In this document: positions 23,496-33,922 of the stretch, piece by piece
How positions within the stretch are numbered: position 1 is the first letter of the stretch
Layout: each line of letters starts with the position of its first letter
Assembly (NCBI GenBank): GCA_003988855.1
Contig: QYAI01000032.1
Coordinates: forward strand, 186,001 to 250,000
Length of the DNA stretch: 64,000 nucleotides
Reading direction: 5' to 3'
Source: Arachnopeziza araneosa
Lineage: Eukaryota; Ascomycota; Leotiomycetes; Helotiales; Arachnopezizaceae
Translations under genes and position numbers: made by a program
The notes under the pieces: generated by a model
The model's database searches: none
Seen by the model: only the letters and a program-made list of their open reading frames with translations
Told to the model about the DNA's origin: nothing

Positions 23496-25843
23496 GGTGG
23501 CGCGAGAATGGTTCTTCTTCTGCTGCCTCAGCAGCCGTTGTGATGTGGGGGGAGGAGGGAGGAAGGTGGAGTGGTCAAATGGGTCTGATAAATAAAATAT
23601 CGTTAGCGTGATAGATAGGAGGGCAATCAACAACCGAGAATAAGGCTGAGCTGTGGGTGAGGCTGTCAATATCGGGAGAGGGAGATCATATATCCACGGT
23701 GAGAGCTGGTTAAATAGGGTGAATACTTACGCTAAAGAAGTTGTTAGCAAGTTTCCTTAAGAGAGTCAAAGAGTATGAAAGACAATGAAAAGCAGATGCG
23801 AGGAGTTGATTGTTGATTCAGAGAATGTGTCGGAATACAAGAGAGCAGGATTTGATTGATGATCAGGTGGTTGGAGATTCAAAACAGAAGAGGAGGGCTA
23901 TTGCTGAACGAGACGAGGAGCTTGAGGGGAGGTATTGACGACCTGATTAGGTGAGAGGAGGTTGATGCTCCTGTCTGGTATCTGAGGTTGAGCTTCAAGT
24001 GAAAGCTTGACCTCTCTCCCTGAATACTTGCTGCTTCAACTCTGTGGTTGCAGAGCATGACAGTTCCGCCTGAACCGAGGACAGAGGCAAGAAGAAAGAA
24101 GACAGGGAGGTCACCCCAACTTGGAGAACGATCCGTCCCTCTCTCTACATGAGCTGTGCATTGGATTGAGAAATGATGGGACGCCTTCTGTTACAAGAGA
24201 ATGCTGTGCTTGCTCGTCTTGCTTTGGGAAACGAGGGTTCGCTGCTCCAAGTCGGAGTCTGATGTCTCATCGGAGACCTGCGTGTTCTCGTTGTGCAGAA
24301 CATTCTCGATGAGCGTTGGGGGCTTGCAGAGGGGGGAACGCTGTGGACAATGTCGAACAGGTGTTCTCGGCTTCCAACTTGAAGGAGGATGTTCACTGTC
24401 GACAAGTGTCCTCAGCTGTCAACTTGAAGAGAGGATGTTCATTGTCGAACGAGCGTTCTCGGCTGCCAACTTGAAGGGGGATGTTCACTGTCGAACGAGT
24501 GTTCTTGGCTTCCAACTGGAAGAGAGGATGTTCACTGTCAAACAATTGTTCTCACCAAGTTGAAAGGGAATGTTCACTGTCGAACAACTGTTCTCAACTT
24601 CCGACTGGAAGAGAGGATGTTCATTGTCGAATTTGCTTGTTCAGTGTTTGTCTGTCATTCCGTGTGGATAGCAGACTTCTTTGACAACAGTAATAAGAAG
24701 TATGGGTTGATTTATAGGCAGGAAAAAGAGAATAGGGCTTGATAGGGTATGGAAAGAGTCACGTACGGCCAAACCAATTAGCGAGCCCACAGCTGCTAAA
24801 TCGGCCTAGTGATCTGTTAGCAGTGGTAGGAGGTTTGTGGGCAAGAGTGCTCACCAAGGTCCACCCATTCCACCACACCGGTTCTCTCTTTACGGACTTC
24901 ATCTACAGAGAAAAAGGTTAGTCGCTGTTCTCGTCGCTCTTATAGTCCGGAGATGTTGAAGTTGGGACAGGGGAATGGGTTAGCGAGCTCGGCTAGTTTA
25001 GCGAGTGGCGAGAGGCACGACAGCCCCCACGACCGGACTGACTTGCTCTGAGCTTCAACTGAATGGAGTGGAAGGTGGATGATGTGAATGTGTCTGTGAT
25101 GTTAAGAGAGGAAGCGTGAATGTCGAAGGCATGTTGTTGTTGCTTTGTGTCTGAGAGTCAAGTTGATTCTTGGGTGGAAAGAATAACATTGAGGTTCTCT
25201 GCTTTCAAGCTGAATCTCGATGATAATAAAGTATTCAGTGCCACTGGCATTGTGGAAGAACTTGAATGTTCATCCTGTTGTAGGAGGGGTGGTGAGAGTC
25301 AAACGCATGTTGTGTTGTCTTCCGTCCAAGATCCGAGTTGAATCTCGAATGTGGACAGCGACTTCATGCTCCTGCTATTAAAGCAGTCTCAGATGTGGGA
25401 GTATGCAGCTGAGAACTAGTGATGGAGATGAGGAGCGGGCACGAGCAAACAAGTTCATTGTCGCAGCCACGCTTGACTCAAGACTAGATCTGTTCAGATC
25501 TTGTCCTCGAAGTCAAGATCCGACTTTGAACTATACTGTCTGTTGCTCCTTTGCTCTCTCTTACGACTTAAAGAAAGATATGCAGGTGGCTCTTGGAGTG
25601 GGTGGGTTAATACGTACGGTTGTGGCCGATGAAGTTCGTGGAGGAAGAAGAATTATTTTAGAACGAGTTTTGTTTGTGGGAATTCTCAAGCATCGAGCTA
25701 GCGGGGGTGGTTCAGAATGATGCTATTCCCGTTCTGGGCGCTGAGAAGAGGTCGACGGCGAATCAGATCTCTCGGCGTTCCCAGCTGGCGAGGATAAGTA
25801 GCGGAGATTTCAGTAGGAACCACGGAGCGACGAAGACATCACA
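23496..25843. other. Gene-poor 2.35-kb interval
   Basis: Begins with the promoter and leader of the large orphan gene and contains the minisatellite at about 24350-24640. Open frames here (for example 24201-24563 plus) are by-products of the repeat. No protein-coding or RNA gene is supported. Confidence 0.5.
24350..24640 (+). repeat. Minisatellite, about six imperfect 45-60-bp units
   Basis: Recurring words GATGTTCACTGTCGAAC and GTTCTC..TTCCAACTTGAA alternate about six times. Units differ by substitutions and small length changes, such as a shortened copy at about 24540-24575. The pattern is visible directly; unit boundaries were set by eye. Confidence 0.75.
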
Positions 25844-26493
25844 ATGGCGAATCGAGAGATTCGCAACCCAGTAAGGTCTACCTTGTTTTGCTGTCGATTC
25901 TGTTTATTAACCACCAATACAGAACCGGGCCCAAGTGGCCTACTCTACTTTCCGGGAGGACCTCTCCGCCCTTCGGGGCCGCGTCACCCACTTCTTCTCT
26001 GGCCTTCGGGCACATGTATTCAACGGTCGGCGCCAGCAGGAGCAGGGGGAGGAGCAGGGGGAGGAGCGTGTGATGGGGGGAGTGGGAGTGGGAGAGGGAG
26101 AGGAGGAGTTGCCTCCACTATATCAGGAGGAGGAGGAGGACGACGACGACGACGACGACGAGCCGCTGCCTGAGTACGAGGAGCGGGAGTGGCCTGCGCC
26201 ACCACCATATCATCGGGAGAGGAGAAGGAGGATCGCGAGAAGGAGGATCGCGAGAAGGAGGATCGCGAGAAGGAGGATCACGAGAAGGGTGAGTGTTTAG
26301 AGTACAGATACGTAAGTGACAATGAGCCTGTTCCTGCTCTTGATGGTGTGGAGAAGAGATTGCTGACAATCTGTAGCAGTATAGAGCTCAATACAATCGA
26401 ATTTGCTCGTTCGACTCTAAAACTTGTTCTATTGTCGACTCTGTGATATCATGTATGAATGCAGAAGTGATGAGAGTGCATAGTGTTTGTTAA
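25844..26493 (+). CDS. Small low-complexity protein with acidic tract and RRRIA repeats
   Basis: Exon 1 (25844-25870, MANREIRNP) splices over 25871-25922 to exon 2 (25923-26288), giving NRAQVAYSTFREDLSALRGRV, a plausible amphipathic helix. A Gly/Glu-rich stretch follows, then an acidic run (EEEE plus seven Asp), a PPPY segment and four RRRIA/T pentads coded by a 15-bp tandem repeat at about 26225-26285. A GTGAGT donor at 26289 and acceptor at 26376 give a third exon to 26493 (QYRAQYNRICSF). Without that splice the protein stops at 26300. Total about 161 aa. Family unknown. The opposite charge blocks suggest self-association or nucleic-acid contact, which is inference. Confidence 0.5.
26225..26285 (+). 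repeat. 15-bp tandem repeat, four copies
   Basis: AGAAGGAGGATCGCG is repeated four times, the last copy with one change (CACG). It is in frame and codes RRRIA pentads in the small low-complexity gene. It follows a GAG/GAC trinucleotide tract at 26128-26162. Confidence 0.85.
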
Positions 26494-26900
26494 CAATGAG
26501 CTGAGTGATTCTTGGGGATTTAAGAAAAGATATTGACTGACACGCTGTCACAGAGTAGAACCGAGAGATGCAATCAGGATACTTATCGACTTTAAACTAC
26601 CTCCCTTAATAAGCTTCGATCTATAAGTCACGTTCTGCAATCCATGATGCAATAAAAAGCTGTGGAGAGATAGGGTATATCACTGTTCCCTACCCAGGCA
26701 AGATCAAGTGTGAATGACTCAGAGCAAGTTGTAATGAAGGTGTATATTATCCAAGCCAGTATTGTTAAAATAAGAGAAGAAGAAAACCCTGAACTAACAA
26801 CTTCTACAGCCTCTCCAAAGAGCCAAGCGCAAATTTGAGCTTACAGCTTGAAATCACTAAAGAATATCTTCTCTCTTTGGAAACTGTTGCAATCTTCTCT
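26494..26900. other. Convergent 3' flanks
   Basis: About 400 bases between a plus-strand and a minus-strand gene end. Nothing recognised. Confidence 0.5.
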
Positions 26901-27322
26901 TCACATAGAAGCATGAACAAAGAACATTACCAGCATGCCCATCATAGCAGCCAGAGCAGGCTTGCTTACAGAGCCAACAACCTTCCCACCCCCGTTTGGC
27001 TTCGAGGTTGATGACGGTACTGGTGCCGTAGTCACATTGGAAATCTTCGCGGCCGTAACCGTGCAGCTGATGGTTGAGGTCTGAATCGAGGATGGAGTGG
27101 ATGGATCAATTACGACCGTGGTGGAATATTGAGAGGCCGTTACAGAGGGACCCTGAAACTTGTTAAAACATTGCGATAATTTTTTGACGGAGTTATGCTT
27201 ACCACCGCAACAGGAAGATGGATGGTTGAAGACGAGTAAGTAGTGCTTGTTCCTGTAGCGGTAGACGTTGCTGTGGAGCCAGTCGATCGAAGTGTGGTGG
27301 ATGCTGATGAGAGTGCTGACAT
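26901..27322 (-). CDS. Ser/Thr-rich surface-like protein with C-terminal hydrophobic segment
   Basis: Predicted 123 aa from exons 27322-27203 and 27152-26901 (50-bp intron). More than half of the first 80 residues are Ser, Thr or Ala (TSTATGTSTTYSSSTIH), a typical O-mannosylated stalk. The end is a hydrophobic stretch (ALAAMMGMLVMFFVHASM) after a small-residue/Gly region, like a GPI-addition signal or tail anchor. The predicted start lacks a signal peptide, which is odd for a GPI protein; an unrecognised 5' exon may supply it. No enzymatic domain. Likely a wall- or membrane-associated protein. Confidence 0.55.
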
Positions 27323-27714
27323 GATGGAACTACGTTATATGAAGAGTAATGAATGCGACAAAACTTTGATATTTGAAGGGTGACTAAAACAGAATTAGGA
27401 GAAGGAGGAGAAGGCAGATTGGGCAACATTAAAGACGGCAACTGAGAGTGTCAGAATATTATTTCATCAAGGTTAACATCTTTCTGTGCGACAAACTGAG
27501 AATAGAATGAGTGTTGTTGTTTGCTATTCAAGTAAAACACGAACAAAATATCTCTGCATCAAACAACTTAAGCAGAGAAATAAATATTGTACACAGAATA
27601 AAAGGTAGCGAGGCTACTTGCAGGTTCCACCAAGAACGCGAGCGAATGTTTGCCAGAACACAGCATCGAATCAGCGGAGGGGAGAGTTTCATTTCCAAAA
27701 CAATTTATGCAGCT
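27323..27714. other. Intergenic, surface-like protein promoter
   Basis: About 390 bases separating two minus-strand genes. It should hold the promoter, and perhaps a missing 5' exon, of the Ser/Thr-rich gene. No definite element seen. Confidence 0.4.
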
Positions 27715-28920
27715 TTATCCCGGAGGCAGTGGAACTTGCTGGGTGCAACAGTGTATTCCCCCACCTCCAAGACCAACGGCATGGATATCAACCGGCCTGA
27801 TTTCTCTTTCAGGCCAAAACCGCCTCATGATTTTAAACGACTCTTCATCTTGAGTAGTATCTCCAAATCGAGGCACAATCACACCTCCATTGACCAAGTA
27901 AAAATTGGCTCGACTAGCACACATTTCGTCCCCTTGCTTTTTGACAAACTGTGTAACATTAGGCTCATGCAAGGTTGTGACCTCGAATTTGCGACCTTTT
28001 GCATCAGTGCTCTGGCTGAGAATTTTCACTACCTCATTGTAAACACGATTCCAAACCTTTCCGCTGCTTTTATGTGGCCGGCTCACAAGAACTACGCCTG
28101 GTTGTACGAATCCAACGACCGCATCAATATGGCAATCTGTGACATCCTCGTCTTTAACGCCGGGAAACCAAATCACTTTCGATACTCCAAGAAGACGGCC
28201 CAACTCGACTTCGATCTTTGACTTGGACCATCCAGGATTTCGTCCGTCATGGAGAATACAACTTTCAGTAGCTAGGAGTGTTCCTTCCCCATCGCTGACG
28301 AGTCCACCTCCCTCAAGTGTGAGGTTGCTACTAACTCGTTCGACATGAGTACCCTCGGATTTTATCACTCGCCGTGAAAATGCCGCATTCTCAACCAGAG
28401 CTGAAGGATCAAATACAGGCCAATCTTGATCCCAATCATCTTCAGAGGTGCCTGGTAGTTTTCCTCCCCACTCATTGAAATTGAAATCGATTGCATAGCG
28501 TTTAGAATCTCCGTCCTGCTTGAAGACATAGACGGGCCCAGTGTCTCGAGTCCAGCAATGATGAGTTGGTAGAGGAGTCAAGGTAATGCTTTTAGCATTT
28601 ATATCCCTCAGTCTTGAGCGGGCCTCTTCTAAGTCATCAGGGTTGACAAACATTGTGACAGGCTCGAAATCTGAGATATTCTGAGCAATATCTACAATCT
28701 CTTTCCGTAATGGTTCTAGCAGATCAGCTCGAAGAGAAAGAGCCGATGGATAAGCCATTAGGGTGCGAATATGAGGCCCGTCTTCGGATGGGAAGAAGTA
28801 AGGCTCTGATGATGTGAGCTGGACTTTTTCTGTACTCAGTGCATGTCTTGTAGTCAGCTTAACTGATTGTTTTCCAGAAACTAAAGCCGGACGCTGCATG
28901 GCACCTAGAATTCTTTTCAT
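27715..28920 (-). CDS. Agmatine deiminase / PPAD-family deiminase
   Basis: Single exon, 401 aa; ATG at 28920 (MKRILGAM). The longer in-frame reading to 28962 begins with TTG and was not used. The fold is the pentein of the agmatine/peptidylarginine deiminase family, which releases ammonia from a guanidino group. Motifs visible: THHCWTRDTGPVYV (Trp-x-Arg-Asp substrate loop), FNFNEWGGK, LEGGGLVSDGEGTLL with the EGG box, and the active-site cysteine in GGGGIHCCTQQVPLPPG at the C-terminus. In the family, agmatine becomes N-carbamoylputrescine, a putrescine route. Bacterial enzymes usually end ...HCITQQQP; here one Gln is Val. Substrate is inferred from family only. A leader of about 25 residues precedes the domain, possibly organellar. 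Confidence 0.88.
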   Translation of the reverse strand: MKRILGAMQRPALVSGKQSVKLTTRHALSTEKVQLTSSEPYFFPSEDGPHIRTLMAYPSALSLRADLLEPLRKEIVDIAQNISDFEPVTMFVNPDDLEEARSRLRDINAKSITLTPLPTHHCWTRDTGPVYVFKQDGDSKRYAIDFNFNEWGGKLPGTSEDDWDQDWPVFDPSALVENAAFSRRVIKSEGTHVERVSSNLTLEGGGLVSDGEGTLLATESCILHDGRNPGWSKSKIEVELGRLLGVSKVIWFPGVKDEDVTDCHIDAVVGFVQPGVVLVSRPHKSSGKVWNRVYNEVVKILSQSTDAKGRKFEVTTLHEPNVTQFVKKQGDEMCASRANFYLVNGGVIVPRFGDTTQDEESFKIMRRFWPEREIRPVDIHAVGLGGGGIHCCTQQVPLPPG

Positions 28921-30624
28921 GTCTAATGGCTGTTGAGGATGAGGGAGGAAGTGCAAACTCAACCTAAGGGTTCAAAGCTTCAGTGATTACATAAGCTGAA
29001 GGAATTTGGCAGATGAAAGAGCAATAACAAAGACTATGGAGGAATTGAAAGGTAGTACCAAAGAAACATTAGATAGCTTTAATGCTACCAATCGGCGTTG
29101 GTTCGAATTCAATTCAGATAGATAGAACCTGGGAGTCCAGGGCATCTCGAAAGATATGGTCACGTGACAGCCACTCTCGTCCTTGAAGTACAGCACCTTC
29201 AAAATACCTTCTCTCAAGTGACCATTGGAACGTCTCGCGTTATCGTATCTTTTCAAGTTCTCCTACAAAATGAAAAGAAGTCATAAAAAAGCTTAACTAT
29301 TACAAAACAGTCAGACTTGGCTGAGGGCTGCTGAAGTTAACAATATTGATGACTTGCCCTGACAATTCTGAACTCTAATGATACTAAAAGACACTCGTAC
29401 TTCTCATTGACCTATTCTGAACTTCTAAACTCCAATTTGCGGCCAACTCTGATATGTGGCACTGATTCAAAGGCTGATTTTCGCTTCGCTTCTCAAAAAG
29501 GATATTAACCTCCTTTATTGGACTTTGAAAGTTAATGAACTACGCTTGCAATTGCTTATCCGTCAAAAATTTAATATAATATTGGCTAATCAGTCCACGA
29601 GTATTATTTAATCCCAAAGATATTCTACGCAGTTGTATTGCTATCAAATAAGCACTATTTGATTCGTGCTACAGCTAGTGACATATCAGAGTTGGTGAGA
29701 CTGGCTCTGTCCCGCGTTTTCAGGACATAATGGACGTGAAAGAAAAATATTCTTATTAATAATAATTTTGTGCAATAGAACCAAGGAGTGAAGATTTCTA
29801 TTTTTTTTAAGACACTGGCGGTCTTTCAAACTCCGGCCCCTTGGTTTAAGTTGCTGTGCCCAGGCTCAAGCTTTGCTACTGAGGAAAACACTCATATTTT
29901 ATCAAGATCTAGTCATAAATTTAATGGCATGGAAGAAAGACCCAAGAATAAAATGCTTTACCTAAGTTCAATTCTACAAGAAGAATATCACTACTTGATA
30001 GAGCACAAATACACACCACAGAAACGACAATTTAGTCGACTTCCAACACACGATCGCCTCAATAGAGGTTCGGATCAAAGTAAGTCAAGAGAGATAATTT
30101 TGATAAACGAAATCGCTATTTGTGTTCAGGCAAAAAGAAAACCTTGAGAGGAAATGGGGATGACAGGCTGGAATGCGATTATTCTGGTCAACTCCATGGC
30201 ACCATGAAAGTTGGAAACCAACTTGAACAAACCAACAGCTATTTATGTCAATATTTATACATAGCTTTTGATAGGAAGAAATGTACAGGTGAAATTCAAG
30301 TCGTATCCGCTAGGATAATCATCTAATTAGGGAACTCCAGGAATAGGCTAATATATGCCATGCCTGCCAAGGTTGCACTCTGCGCCGTATCATAGGATAC
30401 TCCCAGGAACCAACGACTGAACAGGACCGAAATGACAGCAGGCCAAATCTTCCTATCTTATTAAGAACTATTCACCCGCAATAAGAAATCTCCGGATTTG
30501 CTAAAACCTGGGGTACCTATTGAGGCTCCCCTTTCTTTTTACGCAACAAAATATCAACCACGAAACATATTGAGCCACTACATTTGCCTGTCGCGAAAAT
30601 CTTCTACTCAAAACAGAGGTAAAC
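28921..30624. other. AT-rich 1.7-kb interval
   Basis: No gene supported. A perfect palindrome GTCACGTGAC at 29159-29168 lies about 240 bases upstream of the agmatine deiminase start. The segment 29400-29790 is especially AT-rich and could be degenerate repeat sequence. Short open frames at 29788-30326 lack domain or splice support. Confidence 0.5.
29159..29168. promoter_or_regulatory. CACGTG palindrome upstream of agmatine deiminase
   Basis: GTCACGTGAC is the full consensus bound by Cbf1-type bHLH proteins in fungi. It lies 239 bases 5' of the start codon at 28920. Functional use is inference. Confidence 0.4.
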
Positions 30625-31272
30625 ATGGCATCTTTTCAGCCTTACAAGCTGAACGTCATGCTCTTCGCTCTCATCCTTGTACTCACCCTAGTCAACGCTG
30701 CAGCTCTTGAAAACCGACAAGAAGTTGATACCACGCAAGGAAACCACTGGTACAACGTTCTTCCGTTTCTGAAGAACCCTGCTCCTGTTTCTTCAAGCGA
30801 CAATGTTATTGTGAAGGAGAATGGCCAAGGTGGAAAATATCAACGTGCCATCATCCCCCAAACGTTCGCCCCAGCCAGCGCTGCAGTAGCTGCTACCACA
30901 CTCGAAAAGAGAGCTCTTCTTCCAACAGATAAAGCTAGAGCCGTTGAGATCCCTACACCGAGTACGACGTACAGCACGTACCGGAACTGTACGACTACGT
31001 TCTGGCAATTTCCCACCCCGCCACTCCAACCCGGCCCAAAATATACTGTTTGGTACTCGACGACGACGGAAGCAGCGTATTTTGATTGTTCCGGATGCCA
31101 TTTCGTTGTCAGCCCCTTTCCAACTTCTTCGACGACGCATTTTCATCGAACTACAACCATCAGCTCGATTTTGACCTACCTCACCCCCACGTGTTATGAT
31201 CCACCTGCTCCACCGTGGGAGACGTTGCCAACGACTATCTTTGCCGAGCAGACAGCAGCTCCAAAACCTTAG
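30625..31272 (+). CDS. Small secreted protein with signal peptide and internal KR site
   Basis: Single exon, 215 aa. A signal peptide is clear (hydrophobic core MLFALILVLTLVNA within the first 30 residues). The proregion carries several dibasic or Arg sites, notably TTLEKRALLP at about residues 90-99, a Kex2-type LxKR motif. The mature part is Thr/Pro/Ser/Tyr-rich with only four cysteines (YRNCTTTF, FDCSGCHF, PTCYD), compatible with two disulfides, and has several NxT sites. No enzymatic family recognised. Such proteins include wall components and candidate effectors; the latter is inference. The gene sits alone after a 1.7-kb AT-rich stretch. Confidence 0.8.
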   Translation: MASFQPYKLNVMLFALILVLTLVNAAALENRQEVDTTQGNHWYNVLPFLKNPAPVSSSDNVIVKENGQGGKYQRAIIPQTFAPASAAVAATTLEKRALLPTDKARAVEIPTPSTTYSTYRNCTTTFWQFPTPPLQPGPKYTVWYSTTTEAAYFDCSGCHFVVSPFPTSSTTHFHRTTTISSILTYLTPTCYDPPAPPWETLPTTIFAEQTAAPKP

Positions 31273-31612
31273 CCAACGTCAACAACTTAAATTCGCGCCA
31301 TTGGCAGGGAATTTGTTCCTATTAGCAGAGGAATTCTGAGACGGTGTCTTGATAGATTTGGAATAGCAGAAATCAACAAAGAGAAATCTCCTAGCATTGC
31401 TTGGTTTAGTTTTGGAAATTGGATCGCGAAAGCCACGCATGGGATTAGGATATCGCTAATCAATAATGCAATGTATTTCTGAAATATTTTATTTCATACT
31501 GAACAGAACATATATGAACAGGCTCACTGGAGCAAGAATCTCACTTGTACCCTAACACCAACGCTATGCAATTTTTGATCCCAGAACGCCACAAGCTTGG
31601 GTCTCCAACCCA
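31273..31612. other. Convergent 3' flanks
   Basis: 340 bases between the secreted-protein gene and IMP3. Nothing recognised. Confidence 0.5.
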
Positions 31613-32321
31613 TTAAAGCAAATCAAAATCATCCAACTTCTCCCTGTACCTGAGTATATTCCTCTTGATCTTACTTCCGTCGACCCACGTAATAAAATCT
31701 TCCATGTTCCTTGTCACCAAGAATGCAGTATCAGTAACCACTTCCGTGCCAACTCTCACATGGCCTTGCTCAATCAATTTGGTCGCAGCCTGCACAGTCT
31801 CGCTCATCCGTAATCTTGTCATCATGACTGGTAATCGTCTGCGGCAAAAGGCAGAAACAGTGACGTTCTTCTCGACTTCGGAGAGTCTGGCGGTTGAGGA
31901 AGTAGAGGGGAGGATACCCATGTCGTTTAGTTTCGAGAGGAGGAGCTCTTCATGCTTGTGGCGGAAAGAAGAGTCAGGTGGCAAGGCGGCAAGACGGTGG
32001 GCCATTTTTTTGAGGCCCTATATGTATAGTTAATATCAATTGACTGTGGGTAGGATACAATACAAACCCCGCATAAATTGTTATATTTGGCATAGTCTCC
32101 GGGTTTTTGAATATTGTAACGACGGATCACAGCTGCATCACGGTGGTTATTGTCACTCTTGTATGTTGTAAAGTCGACCTTTCGTCTATGAGCAGATTAG
32201 TAGTGGCAAATGAGAAAGCTGGGCCTTCAAGGTCTTTGTTTTCGCCAAGAAATCATAGTAGGATTAAAGAAAGTAAGACTTACAAGAGCTTCTGCTCGTG
32301 ATGTTTCAATTTTCTAACCAT
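31613..32321 (-). CDS. IMP3: U3 snoRNP protein IMP3
   Basis: Predicted 186 aa from exons 32321-32284, 32185-32068 and 32017-31613. The length matches the yeast protein (183 aa). IMP3 is the S4-domain component of the U3 snoRNP/SSU processome that helps U3 pair with pre-18S rRNA in the nucleolus. Splicing joins MVRKLKHHEQKLL to RKVDFTTYK and later NLCG to GLKKMAHRLAALP, all family signatures. The S4 RNA-binding domain is in the C-terminal half (RRRLPVMMTRLRMSETVQAATKLIEQGHVRVG). It ends in REKLDDFDLL. It is divergent from the mitoribosomal S18 gene with only 167 bases between the start codons. Confidence 0.95.
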
Positions 32322-32488
32322 GGTATTGCTGTGCGGATCTCAATGCCAGATGGTTGGTTTGGCGGGGAGTTGAAATAAATTTAGAGGCTCGGGAAAACCG
32401 TTGATGCGGTCCCACTTTAAATCCTAGCTCCAAGCAGAACGACAATTCGACGACAAAAGGGTGAGGCCATTCATCTCAAAACGAACGG
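32322..32488. promoter_or_regulatory. Short bidirectional promoter IMP3 / mitoribosomal S18
   Basis: 167 bases separate the divergent ATGs, so both genes must use overlapping promoter sequence. No TATA box seen. Co-regulation of nucleolar and mitochondrial ribosome genes is plausible but inferred. Confidence 0.6.
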
Positions 32489-33433
32489 ATGGCTACTCCA
32501 CGCTTTCAATGTCTCCATGTGGCGAGGCACTTGACGAAGAATCAGACAGGATTGAGAGCTACGTTCTCAACTTCTCAAGCTAAGAGATCTGGCAAGTCCA
32601 AGTATGCCATGGCTCTGCTCAACATCTAATAGATCACAGATGAACCATCCAAGCTCTCCGCAACCGATGAACTTCTTCGCGCAACTGGAGAGAGCCCATA
32701 CAGACAAAATGGCTCCAACTCAGCCATCAACTTCAGAGCCGCGCTCAAAATGTCTCGCCCACCTCCAACCCAATCCTACAATTTTGCGCACAACACCTCA
32801 CCAAACCTGACCTCCAACCCGATTCAGCCGCGGCCTGAGGTACCCCGAGCATCTATGGGTGGCATTCAGAGCATCTTAGGCAAAGCTGAAGCCGATAAAG
32901 CGCGACAGACGGAAGGGGCTGGACAAAACCCAGTGGGTTCAACGCTTGAAGAATACAACAGATCGAATCTAGCAAGTGATCTTTATAAGCGCATTTGGAG
33001 ACGATGGAAGGCCGGTGATACGTATGCGCCACATGATCTGAGTTCTGTGGAGCAGCAGAAGTGGTCAAAGAGGAAGCAGCCATTTTACGACTCGTTTGAT
33101 TTGTTGGCTATGAATCCCTTGGATCATTATAAGGTGAGTGATTCATTTTTTGTAGCTACAACGGCATGTACTGATTGGGTGGGTTAGAATTTCTCAATGC
33201 TTTCGGAATTTATGAGTCCTATGGGCAGGATCAAACATCGTAGCCAGACCGGTCTTAGAGGCGTAAATCAGAGGAAAATTGCTAAAGCCATTCGGAGATC
33301 GATTGGGATTGGGATGATGCCTAGTGTGCACAGGCATCCGGAGCTGTTGTATGCTAGCAGGAAGAATTATGAGGGGATGTATATGCCGACTCGGGCTCCT
33401 CCAAAGGGAAACACCATGACTTCTCCATTTTAA
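32489..33433 (+). CDS. RSM18: Mitochondrial ribosomal protein bS18m
   Basis: Predicted 280 aa from exons 32489-32591, 32640-33133 and 33188-33433. It starts with a mitochondrial presequence (MATPRFQCLHVARHL, then ATFSTSQAKRS). The C-terminal domain is bacterial-type S18: PLDHYKNFSMLSEFMSP, then GRIKHRSQTGLRGVNQRK and KAIRRSIGIGMMPSVHRHPE. The first intron only keeps frame if it starts GCAAGT (32592) and ends CACAG (32639), a GC-AG intron; the nearby GT at 32602 is out of phase with the following coding frame. The second intron is GTGAGT...TTAG. The protein is part of the small mitoribosomal subunit. Confidence 0.92.
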
Positions 33434-33922
33434 GGACGGGCGAGGTTGACATAGATGCTGCTATGCTTAGACTACTGTATAATGTTGTGCCAATTAAGAG
33501 GATTGTCCATAAAGAGCTTCATCGTTCAATGAACGTCTATTGTGCTATCAAATTTCTATTAGATTATCCTTCGAGGCGGTCAAAATCCGTCTTCGCCAAA
33601 GCCTCAGGAAATCGTAAAGTCGAAGCTCAAATTCCACAGTATTTACTCTACCAAACTCGATAAAAACTACTTCAATCAAAGATGAGTAGCTAAGAGCTCC
33701 GCATTTTGAGTTTCAAGTGTTCGTCTAGGACGAGTATCAACATTTTGCGTTTTTGAATTTTTCGTTCGGCGAAGACGAATTTTGCTTGCCTTGCTTTCTA
33801 TTTGCAAGAAATATACAGACATCCATTCCCTAATTGCTGACAAAAATGGCTGAAAATACTTACTTTCCTTCACTTTGCATTCCAATTGATTTCATTCGCG
33901 TTCAGGATGAAGAATACAGGCC
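33434..33922. other. Convergent 3' flanks
   Basis: 489 bases with small open frames only. Nothing recognised. Confidence 0.5.

Noticed and set aside
23496..23669. Upstream start giving the large orphan a signal-anchor segment
   Set aside because: The ATG at 23495 has a much stronger context and the upstream hydrophobic stretch looks like untranslated leader.
24121..24684. Overlapping plus-strand frames that look like a small gene
   Set aside because: Produced by the minisatellite, whose unit length shifts among copies; no splice or domain support.
27511..28221. Plus-strand open frame of 236 aa
   Set aside because: Lies antisense to the conserved C-terminal half of the agmatine deiminase gene and has no domain of its own.
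28987..29256. Minus-strand frame of 89 aa
   Set aside because: Occupies the agmatine deiminase promoter with a CACGTG palindrome; no coding character.
32602..32810. Alternative reading of the mitoribosomal S18 second exon from a GT donor
   Set aside because: Puts the exon in a frame that stops at 32810 and loses the S18 domain.
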